IMG/VR virus record: IMGVR_UViG_3300017763_000083
Location: 1 to 33,373 of that record
DNA: 33,373 nt
Source of the DNA: a virus
Reading direction: 5' to 3' (one strand)
How positions within the stretch are numbered: the first letter of the stretch is position 1; the number at the start of each line of letters is the position of its first letter. Under the pieces are notes generated by a model, which worked only from the letters and a program-made list of their open reading frames with translations, was not told the origin of the DNA and did no database searches. A program made the position numbers and the translations under genes. This document shows positions 8,560-15,584 of the stretch, piece by piece.

Positions 8560-9114
8560 ATGGGACAATTACTGGATGACTTAAACAACGAAAAACCAAG
8601 TGAACTTCGTCAACGTAGTCAAGACAGTTTGAATTGGTTCCGTAATAATTTAAGACAGATACGAGTGCGTTCTCAATCTTTGCTAGATGAAGTCGGCCCA
8701 ACCACAACAAGAGTTGAAATGGGTAAACTTTACATGTTTTTTTATGATGCAAAGACTAAGGCAAAGTTACCTTACTGGGATTACTTTCCTCTCTGCATTC
8801 CTATCAAAAGATATGATACTGGGTTCATGGGTTTGAATCTTCATTACCTACCACCAAGATATCGTATTAGATTGTTAGATGCATTGTACACTAATGTAGA
8901 GGACGGTGGATTTGATATCAACTATAAGATGGTGCAAAGTGTAGGTGCATATCGTTGGGCAAAACCTTGCGTGAAGCAATACCTAAATGGTTACTTCGAT
9001 AGTTACATAAAAGAGGTTGAACCCAAGTATTGGGATATGGTGTCCATGTTACCAACAACAAAGTTTAATATAAATGCGAACACAGTATACGCTGAAAGCA
9101 TGAGGAAGATTTAA
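8560..9114 (+). CDS. Conserved T4-like phage protein next to gp4, function unassigned
   Basis: A 184-aa protein with a pattern common in marine T4-like phages: VEMGKLYMFFYDAKTKAKLP, then FMGLNLHYLPPRYRIRLLDAL (about 50-115), and a basic C-terminus. The N-terminal 40 residues are charged and helical (RQRSQDSLNWFRNNLRQIR). In T4, gene 2 (DNA end protector) neighbours gene 4, so gp2-like function is possible by position, but I see no decisive motif. It has its own late promoter and ends in a TAATG overlap with gp54. Confidence 0.85.
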   Translation: MGQLLDDLNNEKPSELRQRSQDSLNWFRNNLRQIRVRSQSLLDEVGPTTTRVEMGKLYMFFYDAKTKAKLPYWDYFPLCIPIKRYDTGFMGLNLHYLPPRYRIRLLDALYTNVEDGGFDINYKMVQSVGAYRWAKPCVKQYLNGYFDSYIKEVEPKYWDMVSMLPTTKFNINANTVYAESMRKI

Positions 9115-9863
9115 TGGCAATAGAAAACCTAATTAATAAAGGTATCTCCACGTTTCTAGGTGGGGATGATAAGGGAACTGGTATCGATAGGTTTGTATCA
9201 AACTTTGATACTGGTGCAAGAGCAAATAGATTCCAAGCAGACTTCTTTGGCCCAATGGGGTTATCGTTAGAAGGATTACGTTGTGATACTGCTTCATTGC
9301 CAGGAAGAACAATCGAATCTACTCCATGGTCTGAATACGGACAAAAAAGACAAATGCCCAATGCAGTCAACGATGGTGGTGAAACCATATTTACTTTTAA
9401 TTGCGACCAAGCATTCGCTGATAGACTCATCATCGAAGCATGGCAGTCTTTAGTATTTACTGCTGGAGAAGGTAGTCAGTTGCAACCAACATTTGCATAT
9501 TACAACGATTACATTGGACAGGTTGATATAACTCAGTACAGGACTGACGGCGGTTCTGCGTTGAAGTATAAATTATATGAATGTTATCCGAAAACATTTG
9601 ACGCAATGGCGTTAGACGCAAATACTCCCGATAGTATTTTGAAGTTCAGTTGTACAATGGCATACAGAGGGTGGGAAGTAGAATATACAGAACCACCAGC
9701 TTTATCGGGACTAAATAAAGGAAGAAGGGCACTTAATGCTGTTATGGAAGGACTATCAGTCGCTTCTAGATTTGGTAGTAAAGGTGATAAACTTCTTGGA
9801 AAGTTAACCAAAGCAGATACTAATCTTGGTAAGATTAATAACGTATTCGGCAATGGTAACTAA
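9114..9863 (+). CDS. 54: Tail tube initiator/baseplate protein gp54
   Basis: A 249-aa protein; T4 gp54 is about 320 aa. gp54 caps the hub with gp48 and templates the first gp19 ring. The N-terminal part has the tube-protein pattern (DTGARANRFQADFFGPMG, LRCDTASLPGRTIEST), and the later stretch (TPDSILKFSCTMAYRGWEVE, about 185-204) matches the tube-like beta-sandwich edge. The C-terminal 45 residues are basic and helical. GAGGAAG precedes the start, which overlaps the previous stop. gp48 and gp54 both contain tube-like domains, so the two names could be confused, but length and ending fit gp54. Confidence 0.8.
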   Translation: MAIENLINKGISTFLGGDDKGTGIDRFVSNFDTGARANRFQADFFGPMGLSLEGLRCDTASLPGRTIESTPWSEYGQKRQMPNAVNDGGETIFTFNCDQAFADRLIIEAWQSLVFTAGEGSQLQPTFAYYNDYIGQVDITQYRTDGGSALKYKLYECYPKTFDAMALDANTPDSILKFSCTMAYRGWEVEYTEPPALSGLNKGRRALNAVMEGLSVASRFGSKGDKLLGKLTKADTNLGKINNVFGNGN

Positions 9864-9886
9864 TTATATAATTGAGGAAATAAATT

Positions 9887-10600
9887 ATGGCATTACCAAT
9901 ACAAAGTGCACCAACTTATAAATGTGTACTACCAAGTGACGGCCGTGAAGTAACATTCAGACCGTTTCTTGTTAAGGAACAAAAAGTTTTAGTAATTGCG
10001 AAAGAGGGTGAAGACCAAAGTCGGTCACTTGCTTCTATAAAGCAAATGATTAAGGCAGTAACATCATACGATGAAAACGAATGGTTGGACGTTGAAAAAC
10101 TTCCTATGTTTGATATTGAATATCTGTTCATTAAAATTAGAGCAGTATCGGTTGGTGAAACTGTTAAACTTAATCTGCCTTGTAAGGACAATGACTGTAA
10201 AGGAAGTGGAGAGGTTACAATAAACCTTGACGAAGTTCAAGTAACTAAGTCAAAAGGTGTTGAACCTAAAGTTATGATAAACGACAACTTGGGTGTTGTG
10301 TTAAGGTATCCCGATTGGGGACTTATGGAACAGGTAAATAAAATGCCTGCCGACCAACAACCCTTTGAAATGTTGAAGCAATGTATCACTGAAATTTTCG
10401 ATGAAGAAAATGTATATGATACAGATGATGTATCGAAAAAAGAACTCAATGAGTTTGTGGATAGTTTAACATTTCCACAAATGGAACAATTAGGTGCTTA
10501 TTTTGATGACATGCCTAAAGTTTATATGGACGTTGACTTCACCTGCTCATGTGGAAAAGAACAAAGTAGAACCATGGAGGGCCTACAAAGTTTTTTTTGA
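9887..10600 (+). CDS. 26: Baseplate hub assembly protein gp26, first half of a probable frameshift pair
   Basis: A 237-aa member of the T4 gp26 baseplate family. The start MALPIQSAPTYKCVLPSDGREVTFRPFLVKEQK is typical of the family. Four cysteines (PCKDNDC near 105 and TCSCGKE near 223) could bind zinc. It lies upstream of the tape measure, where tail assembly chaperones sit in other phages. The last two sense codons are TTT TTT inside a T8 run directly before TGA, forming T-TTT-TTT. A GGAGGG lies 9 nt before it. Part of the ribosomes may shift to -1 and continue into the next frame. Confidence 0.85.
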   Translation: MALPIQSAPTYKCVLPSDGREVTFRPFLVKEQKVLVIAKEGEDQSRSLASIKQMIKAVTSYDENEWLDVEKLPMFDIEYLFIKIRAVSVGETVKLNLPCKDNDCKGSGEVTINLDEVQVTKSKGVEPKVMINDNLGVVLRYPDWGLMEQVNKMPADQQPFEMLKQCITEIFDEENVYDTDDVSKKELNEFVDSLTFPQMEQLGAYFDDMPKVYMDVDFTCSCGKEQSRTMEGLQSFF

Positions 10601-10640
10601 TATGCCTTTCTCATGAGAGTGTATTGAATTATTACAATAC
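10576..10640 (+). promoter_or_regulatory. Candidate programmed -1 ribosomal frameshift site (gp26 to gp51)
   Basis: Elements in order: internal Shine-Dalgarno GGAGGG at 10576-10581; 9-nt spacer; slippery heptamer T-TTT-TTT at 10591-10597, in phase with gp26; the gp26 TGA at 10598-10600; then a hairpin GTATTG/CAATAC (10621-10626 with 10635-10640, 8-nt loop). The -1 frame is open from 10597 to 10803. The arrangement resembles the dnaX site (SD, spacer, slip, hairpin) and the lambda G/GT chaperone pair. A shift would give a 305-aa fusion. Confidence 0.65.
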
Positions 10641-10803
10641 GAACTTTCAGTTGATGCAACATCATAATTATAGTTTGGGAGAACTTGAAAATATGATGCC
10701 ATGGGAAAGGGAGATTTATATTATGTTATTAATGCAATTCCTAAAAGATGAACAGGAAAGGCAAAAAAATGAACAAGCCAAATATAAATCACAAAGGAGA
10801 TAG
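10597..10803 (+). CDS. 51: gp51-like hub assembly chaperone, -1 frame extension of gp26
   Basis: A 68-codon frame. Its core SLGELENMMPWEREIYIMLL (27-46) has the P-W-E-R-E-I-Y pattern of small phage chaperones that accompany gp26-like proteins. Residues 47-68 are a charged helix. There is no good independent start: position 10597 is TTG overlapping the gp26 stop, and the first in-frame ATG (10654) lacks a ribosome site. Translation by -1 frameshifting from gp26 is therefore the best explanation. T4 gp51 is a separate, larger protein, so the name is by position and family likeness. Confidence 0.75.
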   Translation: MICLSHESVLNYYNTNFQLMQHHNYSLGELENMMPWEREIYIMLLMQFLKDEQERQKNEQAKYKSQRR

Positions 10804-10805
10804 AC

Positions 10806-11189
10806 ATGGCAGACGAAAAATTTAGTGGTGACATGAGTCGTAATGAGGTAGAGATTGACCTCAGTAAGTTCATGGAACTCGTAACAGAAAACTCAGCACT
10901 TAAAGCTGAAATTCTACAATTAAAAACAGAACAAGAACCCGAAAATCCGTGGCAACGTTGGATATACCTATCCAACATGGTTGATTCATGGAGAATATTC
11001 CCAAGAGCATTTTTAAGTGTTTACATATTCTTATTGTACTACTGTACTATGTGGTTCATGGAACTTGATGCCCCCACCATGGAACAATCGGGACTTATCA
11101 GTATCGTAGTTGGTGCTGGTGCAGCTTGGTTTGGTCTGTATGCTGGGACAGCTAAAGACAAAATCAACGGCCAAGGCGGAAACAAATAA
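10806..11189 (+). CDS. Small inner-membrane protein with two helices upstream of the tape measure
   Basis: A 127-aa protein. Residues 15-42 form a short coiled coil (FMELVTENSALKAEILQLK). Two membrane segments follow at about 66-85 (FPRAFLSVYIFLLYYCTMWF) and 96-113 (GLISIVVGAGAAWFGLYA), then a hydrophilic tail. It has a strong AGGAG site. Homologues with W-R-I-F-P-R and GAGAAWFGLY occur in marine T4-like phages. It could be a holin-like protein or a partner ejected with the tape measure to open the inner membrane; position favours the latter. Function not shown. Confidence 0.8.
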   Translation: MADEKFSGDMSRNEVEIDLSKFMELVTENSALKAEILQLKTEQEPENPWQRWIYLSNMVDSWRIFPRAFLSVYIFLLYYCTMWFMELDAPTMEQSGLISIVVGAGAAWFGLYAGTAKDKINGQGGNK

Positions 11190-11192
11190 CCA

Positions 11193-13334
11193 ATGGCAAA
11201 CGAAATCGATAAGCAGTTAGAAGAGGCCGCAAAGTCTCTTAAACCAGCATTTAAGCAAGTCATAGATACTCTTGCAGAATCCAATAAAGAGTTTGCTGTA
11301 ACAGCAGCTAACTTTAGAAATTCTACAAGAGATTCTTTTGCTGGTGCTCTCACGGCAAACAAACTTAAGAATACTTTAGAAGAAGTAGCACAAGGTCTTA
11401 AGGAAGGTGAGGGTGAGATAGCTGGTATCGATTTTGGTGAGTTTAAAAAAGTAAACGATAAGATAAATTCACTTGAACAAAAACGTGCAGAAAGATTAGA
11501 AACTGCCAACAAGAAAGGTAATGTTCTTTACAAAGCACGTGTAGCGTTTGAGAAGGCGGAAGCCGCTGAACTGGAAGCTGCGACAAGAGGAAAACAAGTC
11601 ACAGGTGCAGCTTTAGAAAAACTACGAACAGCGAGAGAGGAAGCAGAAAAAACTCTAGCTGAAAAGACCGCCCAACAAACCAAATCATTTGATGAAAATA
11701 TTGAACGTGAAAAAGAAAACAGAAAGGAATACCAAGACCAGTTAGACAAAGCTCTCGAAGAGATGCAAAAAGAAAGCATGGAATACATGGAAAACATGTC
11801 AGGTGCATTCAAAAAACTTACTGGTATTGACCTCATGGGTGCGTTTGACTCTATGGTTGAAAATGTAAATGCTATCGGTACATTATTTACTAGAGGCAAA
11901 AACACAGATGTATTCGGTGATATCGTTGGTGGTATTCAGAACATGGGTGAAAATATTTCTAATGGTTTAGCCAAAGCACGTGAAGGTGCTAAGGTAATGG
12001 CAACTAATTTAATGGCATCAGGTAAACAATTTCTTAAACAAGGGAAAAAGTTTGCAATATCTGCTGGGTTAATGATAAAAGGATTACTTTCTTCAGCTGC
12101 AGCTATGGTTGCAACTGGTGTATCATTGTTAGCAGCTTCATTAGGACTTTCAGTCCCAGCATTATTGATTGGTCTTGTTGCACTCGCACTGGTAGCTGGT
12201 GCAATGTATCTATACAAAGAATCAGAAGGATTTAGAGCCGCTGTCGATACAGTGGTAGATTACTTCATGGATATCATATCAACAATTGGAGATATCTTTG
12301 GTGGATTTTATGAATTCTTCGCTGGTCTCTTTACTGGGGACTTCGATAGAATGTTCCAAGGTGTTAAAGATGTCCTTGGTGGATTATGGGATTTGATGTT
12401 GACACCTTTCAAAGCAATAGGTGACTTCTTTAAAAATGTCTTTGGTTTTGATATCAAAGCATGGTTAAAAAAGAAAGCAGAGTCATTTGGTTTAGGTTGG
12501 TTAATCGATGGTGAAGAACCCAACGAAAAGGTTGAAGCTATGACTAATGGTGCTGACCCTGCTAAAGCTAATGACATGAAATATGCTGACGAAGACATAA
12601 AGCAGGAATCCATGGATTACATGGCGGATATTAATGCAATGTCGGATGAAGAACGGGGTGCAAGATTCGATGAACAAATTGCTCGTAGAGAGGAATCATT
12701 AAAGAAAGCAGAAGCAAAATTAGCAGAACTGAAAAAGAAACAGGAAGAGAAGCCTGAATGGAGTACGCTTGATTATACAGACCAAATTAAAAAAGCTGAG
12801 GATAATGTTCTTTTCCGCCAAAAAGACGTAGACCAAAGAACAGCAGACAAACAAAACTTCTTTGACCCCGAAAGACGAGAGTATGACGCACTTACTAAAA
12901 GACTCTTAGGAGATGGTGAAGCCCTTTCAGACGAAGAATCAGCAAGGCAGGATGAACTTTTTGAGAAGATGACTGCGAACAGCAGGAATGGCTTGGGACA
13001 GTTCACTGCAGAAACGGTAGCGGCAGAACAAGGTCGTGCAGGCCTGTATGATGATGGGGGCATCGATAGATTCGGTGGGAGAGAGAGAGGCGAGATGAAC
13101 GCTGCTGATTTGGCTAGACAAAACTACTTAAATAGAGCAGGTGCAAGTGCTGGTGATGTCGCAGATGCAACTCAAGGAGTTAGAGACGGTGAAAGACAAG
13201 CATCGCAACAAGTAGCAGTAACCACAATCAATGCGCCAACAACGAATGCGTCTAATACTAATGTGAGAGGTACAAACCCAACACCTAGAGATACAGACCC
13301 TACTGGTTCCCGTCTAGCAGCTGTTCCCGCTTAA
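11193..13334 (+). CDS. 29: Tape measure/baseplate hub protein gp29
   Basis: A 713-aa protein; T4 gp29 is 590 aa. It sets tail length and is released into the cell envelope at injection. Architecture: N-terminal long helices and coiled coils (1-230), a hydrophobic central stretch (about 285-340: repeated Leu, Ala and Gly with LLIGLVALALVAGAMYLY), amphipathic glycine/phenylalanine repeats (340-430), a second coiled coil (480-570), and an Ala/Thr/Asn-rich C-terminus. It follows the gp26/gp51 pair. Its 3' end overlaps a small convergent gene by 35 bp, and no terminator is visible there. Confidence 0.9.
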   Translation: MANEIDKQLEEAAKSLKPAFKQVIDTLAESNKEFAVTAANFRNSTRDSFAGALTANKLKNTLEEVAQGLKEGEGEIAGIDFGEFKKVNDKINSLEQKRAERLETANKKGNVLYKARVAFEKAEAAELEAATRGKQVTGAALEKLRTAREEAEKTLAEKTAQQTKSFDENIEREKENRKEYQDQLDKALEEMQKESMEYMENMSGAFKKLTGIDLMGAFDSMVENVNAIGTLFTRGKNTDVFGDIVGGIQNMGENISNGLAKAREGAKVMATNLMASGKQFLKQGKKFAISAGLMIKGLLSSAAAMVATGVSLLAASLGLSVPALLIGLVALALVAGAMYLYKESEGFRAAVDTVVDYFMDIISTIGDIFGGFYEFFAGLFTGDFDRMFQGVKDVLGGLWDLMLTPFKAIGDFFKNVFGFDIKAWLKKKAESFGLGWLIDGEEPNEKVEAMTNGADPAKANDMKYADEDIKQESMDYMADINAMSDEERGARFDEQIARREESLKKAEAKLAELKKKQEEKPEWSTLDYTDQIKKAEDNVLFRQKDVDQRTADKQNFFDPERREYDALTKRLLGDGEALSDEESARQDELFEKMTANSRNGLGQFTAETVAAEQGRAGLYDDGGIDRFGGRERGEMNAADLARQNYLNRAGASAGDVADATQGVRDGERQASQQVAVTTINAPTTNASNTNVRGTNPTPRDTDPTGSRLAAVPA

Positions 13335-13455
13335 ACTTATTTCGATTATACTTGGTTCGGTCTCTCTGAACTTTGTGACCGTATGGAGTGTCTTTTACAA
13401 ACAGTTCTTTGAAAGTCCTAGTCTTAGGTTTCTGTGGTATTCTTTTAGTAGACAT
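13300..13455 (-). CDS. 51-aa basic protein next to bS21
   Basis: A small open frame MSTKRIPQKPKTRTFKELFV... starts 4 nt after the bS21 stop, on the same strand. About a third of residues are Lys or Arg. The pattern F-K-E-L-F-V-K-D-T-P-Y followed by K-Y-N-R-N-K resembles small proteins I recall beside other marine phage genes, but I cannot confirm the family. It is probably co-transcribed with bS21 and may bind RNA or the ribosome (inference). The 3' end runs into the end of gp29 on the other strand. Confidence 0.65.
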   Translation of the reverse strand: MSTKRIPQKPKTRTFKELFVKDTPYGHKVQRDRTKYNRNKFKREQLLDGNQ

Positions 13456-13459
13456 GACA

Positions 13460-13714
13460 TTACGTAATCCAACGACTAGCTAGTTTTGCACGAACATGTT
13501 GTTGTTCTGCTTTTAGTTTATCAAGATAGTTACGTCTCTTGCGTTTTTGATTTGCTTCATGACGTTTCTGATTAGGTTTCTGATAATACTCTCTATCTCT
13601 AACCTCTTGGACAATACCTGCCCGTTCACACGATTTCTTGAAACGTCTGAGTAGTTGGTCAAAGGATTCTGTCTTATTCCTTTTCTTATCGTGTTTTGGT
13701 GTTACTTGTGGCAT
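13460..13714 (-). CDS. rpsU: Phage-encoded ribosomal protein bS21 homologue
   Basis: An 84-aa protein with the bS21 core at residues 17-60: [20 protein letters not shown], then [11 protein letters not shown] and a Lys/Arg-rich helix. E. coli bS21 has 71 aa; this one has about 10 extra N-terminal residues and a longer C-terminal helix. bS21 sits on the 30S subunit near the 3' end of 16S rRNA and helps initiation; phage copies are known from marine viromes and may replace the host protein. A TATAAATA late promoter ends 6 nt before its ATG. No Shine-Dalgarno sequence is present. Confidence 0.93.
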   Translation of the reverse strand: MPQVTPKHDKKRNKTESFDQLLRRFKKSCERAGIVQEVRDREYYQKPNQKRHEANQKRKRRNYLDKLKAEQQHVRAKLASRWIT

Positions 13715-13720
13715 AATGTT

Positions 13721-13728
13721 TATTTATA
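13721..13728 (-). promoter_or_regulatory. Late promoter of the bS21 gene
   Basis: Exact TATAAATA octamer, followed by AACATT and the ATG of bS21. The 6-nt spacing predicts an mRNA starting at or next to the start codon, so the gene is likely expressed late. Confidence 0.7.
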
Positions 13729-13776
13729 ATGTAAAAAATTTGTAAAAGGTGTAAAGTCGCCCCACGCATTACTGCT

Positions 13777-13805
13777 ACCCGCTCCTTACCGACAAACCCG
13801 CTCCT
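13777..13805 (-). repeat. Direct repeat, two copies of a 10-mer
   Basis: ACCCGCTCCT occurs at 13777-13786 and 13796-13805 (AGGAGCGGGT on the minus strand), start-to-start distance 19 nt. On the transcribed strand the copies look like two Shine-Dalgarno-like AGGAG motifs, but no gene follows them at suitable distance. Confidence 0.6.
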
Positions 13806-13874
13806 ATTTTAGCTGTCTGCCTTTCCCTAACTAAGTACCCCCTCAGATTTTTATCCACGGTCTTAGTTCTAACT

Positions 13875-13916
13875 GGGTGGTGCACTCACTTGGTAAACAT
13901 AATATAGTCACCACCC
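13875..13916 (-). other. Stem-loop after gp32
   Basis: GGGTGGTG at 13875-13882 pairs with CACCACCC at 13909-13916 (8 bp, mostly G-C), leaving a 26-nt loop. It begins about 20 nt after the gp32 stop. There is no T run, so it is more likely an RNA-protecting 3' structure than an intrinsic terminator. Confidence 0.5.
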
Positions 13917-13937
13917 CCCGAAGCTTACAACTGACGA

Positions 13938-14834
13938 TTACGAGTCAGAGGCAAGTTTCTTAAAGTAATCCATAGCGTCTTCTGAGTCATCATCGGATGC
14001 TGATTGGATTACTGGAGCCTCAGCAACAGGTTCCTTGTTTACGTCAGACCATGGCACTTCTTCCATATCTTCTGCAACGCTTTCTGCTGTTGAGGTTGCT
14101 GTCGCACCAGTTAGTCCTAGAACACGATTGAACTTTTCCTTCAGTTCATCATAAGACTTGAACTCACTAGGCGAGATAACGTCCGATAAACTATGCATAG
14201 AAGCAACAACTTCATTTAGTTTATCTTCATCTTCAAACAAAGGTGCTGGGTCACTAAACTCAGATTTGTCATAGTTCCAGTAGCCATCTACTTTCCTAAT
14301 CTTAATCTTGAAGTTAGCGCCTTCGCCTCTCAAGTCGAAAGGATTGATTGCTTTCTCATCTTCAAATGCTGGTGAGATTGCTTCCTTAAGAGCTTCAAAG
14401 ATTTTCTTACCGTAACGGTATTTGAAAACTTTGCCTTCGTTATCGGGGTTCTTCGGGTCTGAAACAACATAGACATTTGACATGTAATGAAGTCTACGCT
14501 TCTGTTTACGTGCAATCTCTTTGTTTGCTTCGATTCCAGTATTCCACAACTGAGAGTTGTATTCACTGACGGGGTCTTGTTTATTAAGAGTCGTTAGAGA
14601 CTTCTCAATATACCAACCGCCTGGGCCTTGAAATCCGTGGTCAAAATAACTGACCCATGGCATTTCTTCGCCTTCGGGAGTTGGAAGGAAACGAACTACT
14701 GCGAAACCATTACCTGTTTTATCAAGTTCGGGTTTCCACATCGTATCGTCATTGTAGGATTTTTTTTCACCCTGTGCTGGGCCTGAAGCAGATTCCATCG
14801 CTGCTCGTAGTTTATCTAATGATGAATTTGACAT
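13938..14834 (-). CDS. 32: Single-stranded DNA-binding protein gp32
   Basis: A 298-aa protein; T4 gp32 is 301 aa. It coats ssDNA during replication, recombination and repair. Visible: basic N-terminus, OB core with GFAVVRFLPTPEGEEMPWVSY and NEGKVFKYRYGKKIFEAL (about residues 130-150), GANFKIKIRKVDGYWNYDKS, and an acidic Asp/Ser-rich C-terminal tail ending DAMDYFKKLASDS. The Zn-binding Cys/His set of T4 gp32 is missing, as in marine relatives. A strong AGGAG site precedes it, and a triple 10-nt repeat overlaps its putative -10 element. Confidence 0.96.
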   Translation of the reverse strand: MSNSSLDKLRAAMESASGPAQGEKKSYNDDTMWKPELDKTGNGFAVVRFLPTPEGEEMPWVSYFDHGFQGPGGWYIEKSLTTLNKQDPVSEYNSQLWNTGIEANKEIARKQKRRLHYMSNVYVVSDPKNPDNEGKVFKYRYGKKIFEALKEAISPAFEDEKAINPFDLRGEGANFKIKIRKVDGYWNYDKSEFSDPAPLFEDEDKLNEVVASMHSLSDVISPSEFKSYDELKEKFNRVLGLTGATATSTAESVAEDMEEVPWSDVNKEPVAEAPVIQSASDDDSEDAMDYFKKLASDS

Positions 14835-14856
14835 TGTATTCTCCTATTTTATTAAC

Positions 14857-14886
14857 AATTATATCGCATCTTATCGCATTGTATCG
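14857..14886 (-). repeat. Three tandem 10-nt repeats upstream of gp32, including a -10 box
   Basis: On the minus strand the units are CGATACAATG, CGATAAGATG and CGATATAATT, in perfect 10-nt register. The third contains TATAAT (14858-14863), 23 nt before the gp32 ATG. No TTGACA is seen 17-18 nt upstream. The repeat begins inside the last codons of the preceding gene. The one-helical-turn spacing suggests a regulator-binding site, or an operator for gp32 control. Confidence 0.5.
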
Positions 14887-15584
14887 GACTCAAGACCTTC
14901 GCCTAGAATCCACCTTTCACTACTTTCATAGTAATATAGTTTATTATACTCTACCTTTACGATATTTGTAAGAGGGTTTTTGATAAAAACCTCTACATCT
15001 TTGAATCGTTCAAGTAGAGCAATAAACTGTGAACGCTGAGCACTTAAGACTCTGCTTTCACTATTGTATTTATGTCCGTAATTTAAAGTACCTTCATATT
15101 TATTAGAGTAATTTTCAGACTCCAATGCATTGAATCCTGTCAATGTGATTTCCTTCTCACCATTAAGCATAGCATATCCTAGTGCACTCATTCCACAAAA
15201 GAGGTTCTTGAGTTCGGGATAATTATACATAATAATGTTCTTCATTTGGGGGCTGCTTAAGCCAAGAAAAGTAGTCTCAACTTCATCCCCCTGTATTACT
15301 AGATACTCATCATTCTGGCGGACGGACTCGATAATTTTAGTATGTCCGAAACCCATCTTTAATGATTCCAATATACTAATGGGCATAACATCCCAATTAC
15401 CTACCACCAACTTGTTTGTATCAGCGTAACCACTTTCAACTATCTCTGTCTGTACAGGTATGTCTACGGCAAACAAAAGTTCGGGTCGTGCATGTTTAAC
15501 TCTGTTACGATAAACCGCATTACAACCCCACCATCTTGTTTGGGGTATCTCCCGTTCTGTTCCGTTACCTACTATTGTGAGCAT
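14871..15584 (-). CDS. Conserved phage protein with sialyltransferase/MptE-like pattern
   Basis: A 237-aa protein. The N-terminus LTIVGNGTEREIPQTRWWGCN followed by PELLFAVDIP and the later FCGMSALGYAMLNGEKEITLTGF (about 150-172) mimic the G-N-G and 'S-G-x-x-A-x-x-x-A-x-x-x-G-x-x-E-I-x-L-x-G' motifs of GT42-like sialyltransferase/MptE folds. It could bind a nucleotide or nucleotide sugar, but the similarity is by eye only. It lies between gp59 and gp32, overlapping gp59 by 13 nt, an unusual place for such an enzyme. Confidence 0.75.
   Translation of the reverse strand: MLTIVGNGTEREIPQTRWWGCNAVYRNRVKHARPELLFAVDIPVQTEIVESGYADTNKLVVGNWDVMPISILESLKMGFGHTKIIESVRQNDEYLVIQGDEVETTFLGLSSPQMKNIIMYNYPELKNLFCGMSALGYAMLNGEKEITLTGFNALESENYSNKYEGTLNYGHKYNSESRVLSAQRSQFIALLERFKDVEVFIKNPLTNIVKVEYNKLYYYESSERWILGEGLESDTMR

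Larger units (their letters stand above)
13729..13937 (-). other. Intergenic region between gp32 and bS21, no convincing gene
   Basis: About 220 nt lie between the gp32 stop and the bS21 start. It is visibly richer in G and C than its surroundings. It contains a stem GGGTGGTG/CACCACCC just after gp32, and two direct copies of ACCCGCTCCT. I found no tRNA cloverleaf and no credible open frame. It could be a 3' UTR that stabilises gp32 mRNA, or a small RNA. Confidence 0.5.

Noticed and set aside
11039-12613. Long antisense frames inside gp29
   Set aside because: Ser/Phe/Leu-rich shadows caused by the helical, Lys/Glu-rich coding strand; no start signals.
13729-13937. tRNA gene in the gp32-bS21 gap
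   Set aside because: The stem found cannot be extended to a cloverleaf; no T-arm or anticodon arm pattern.
15067-15103. Two ATAAATA boxes inside the sialyltransferase-like gene
   Set aside because: Internal, no downstream start at a promoter-like distance, and imperfect octamers.
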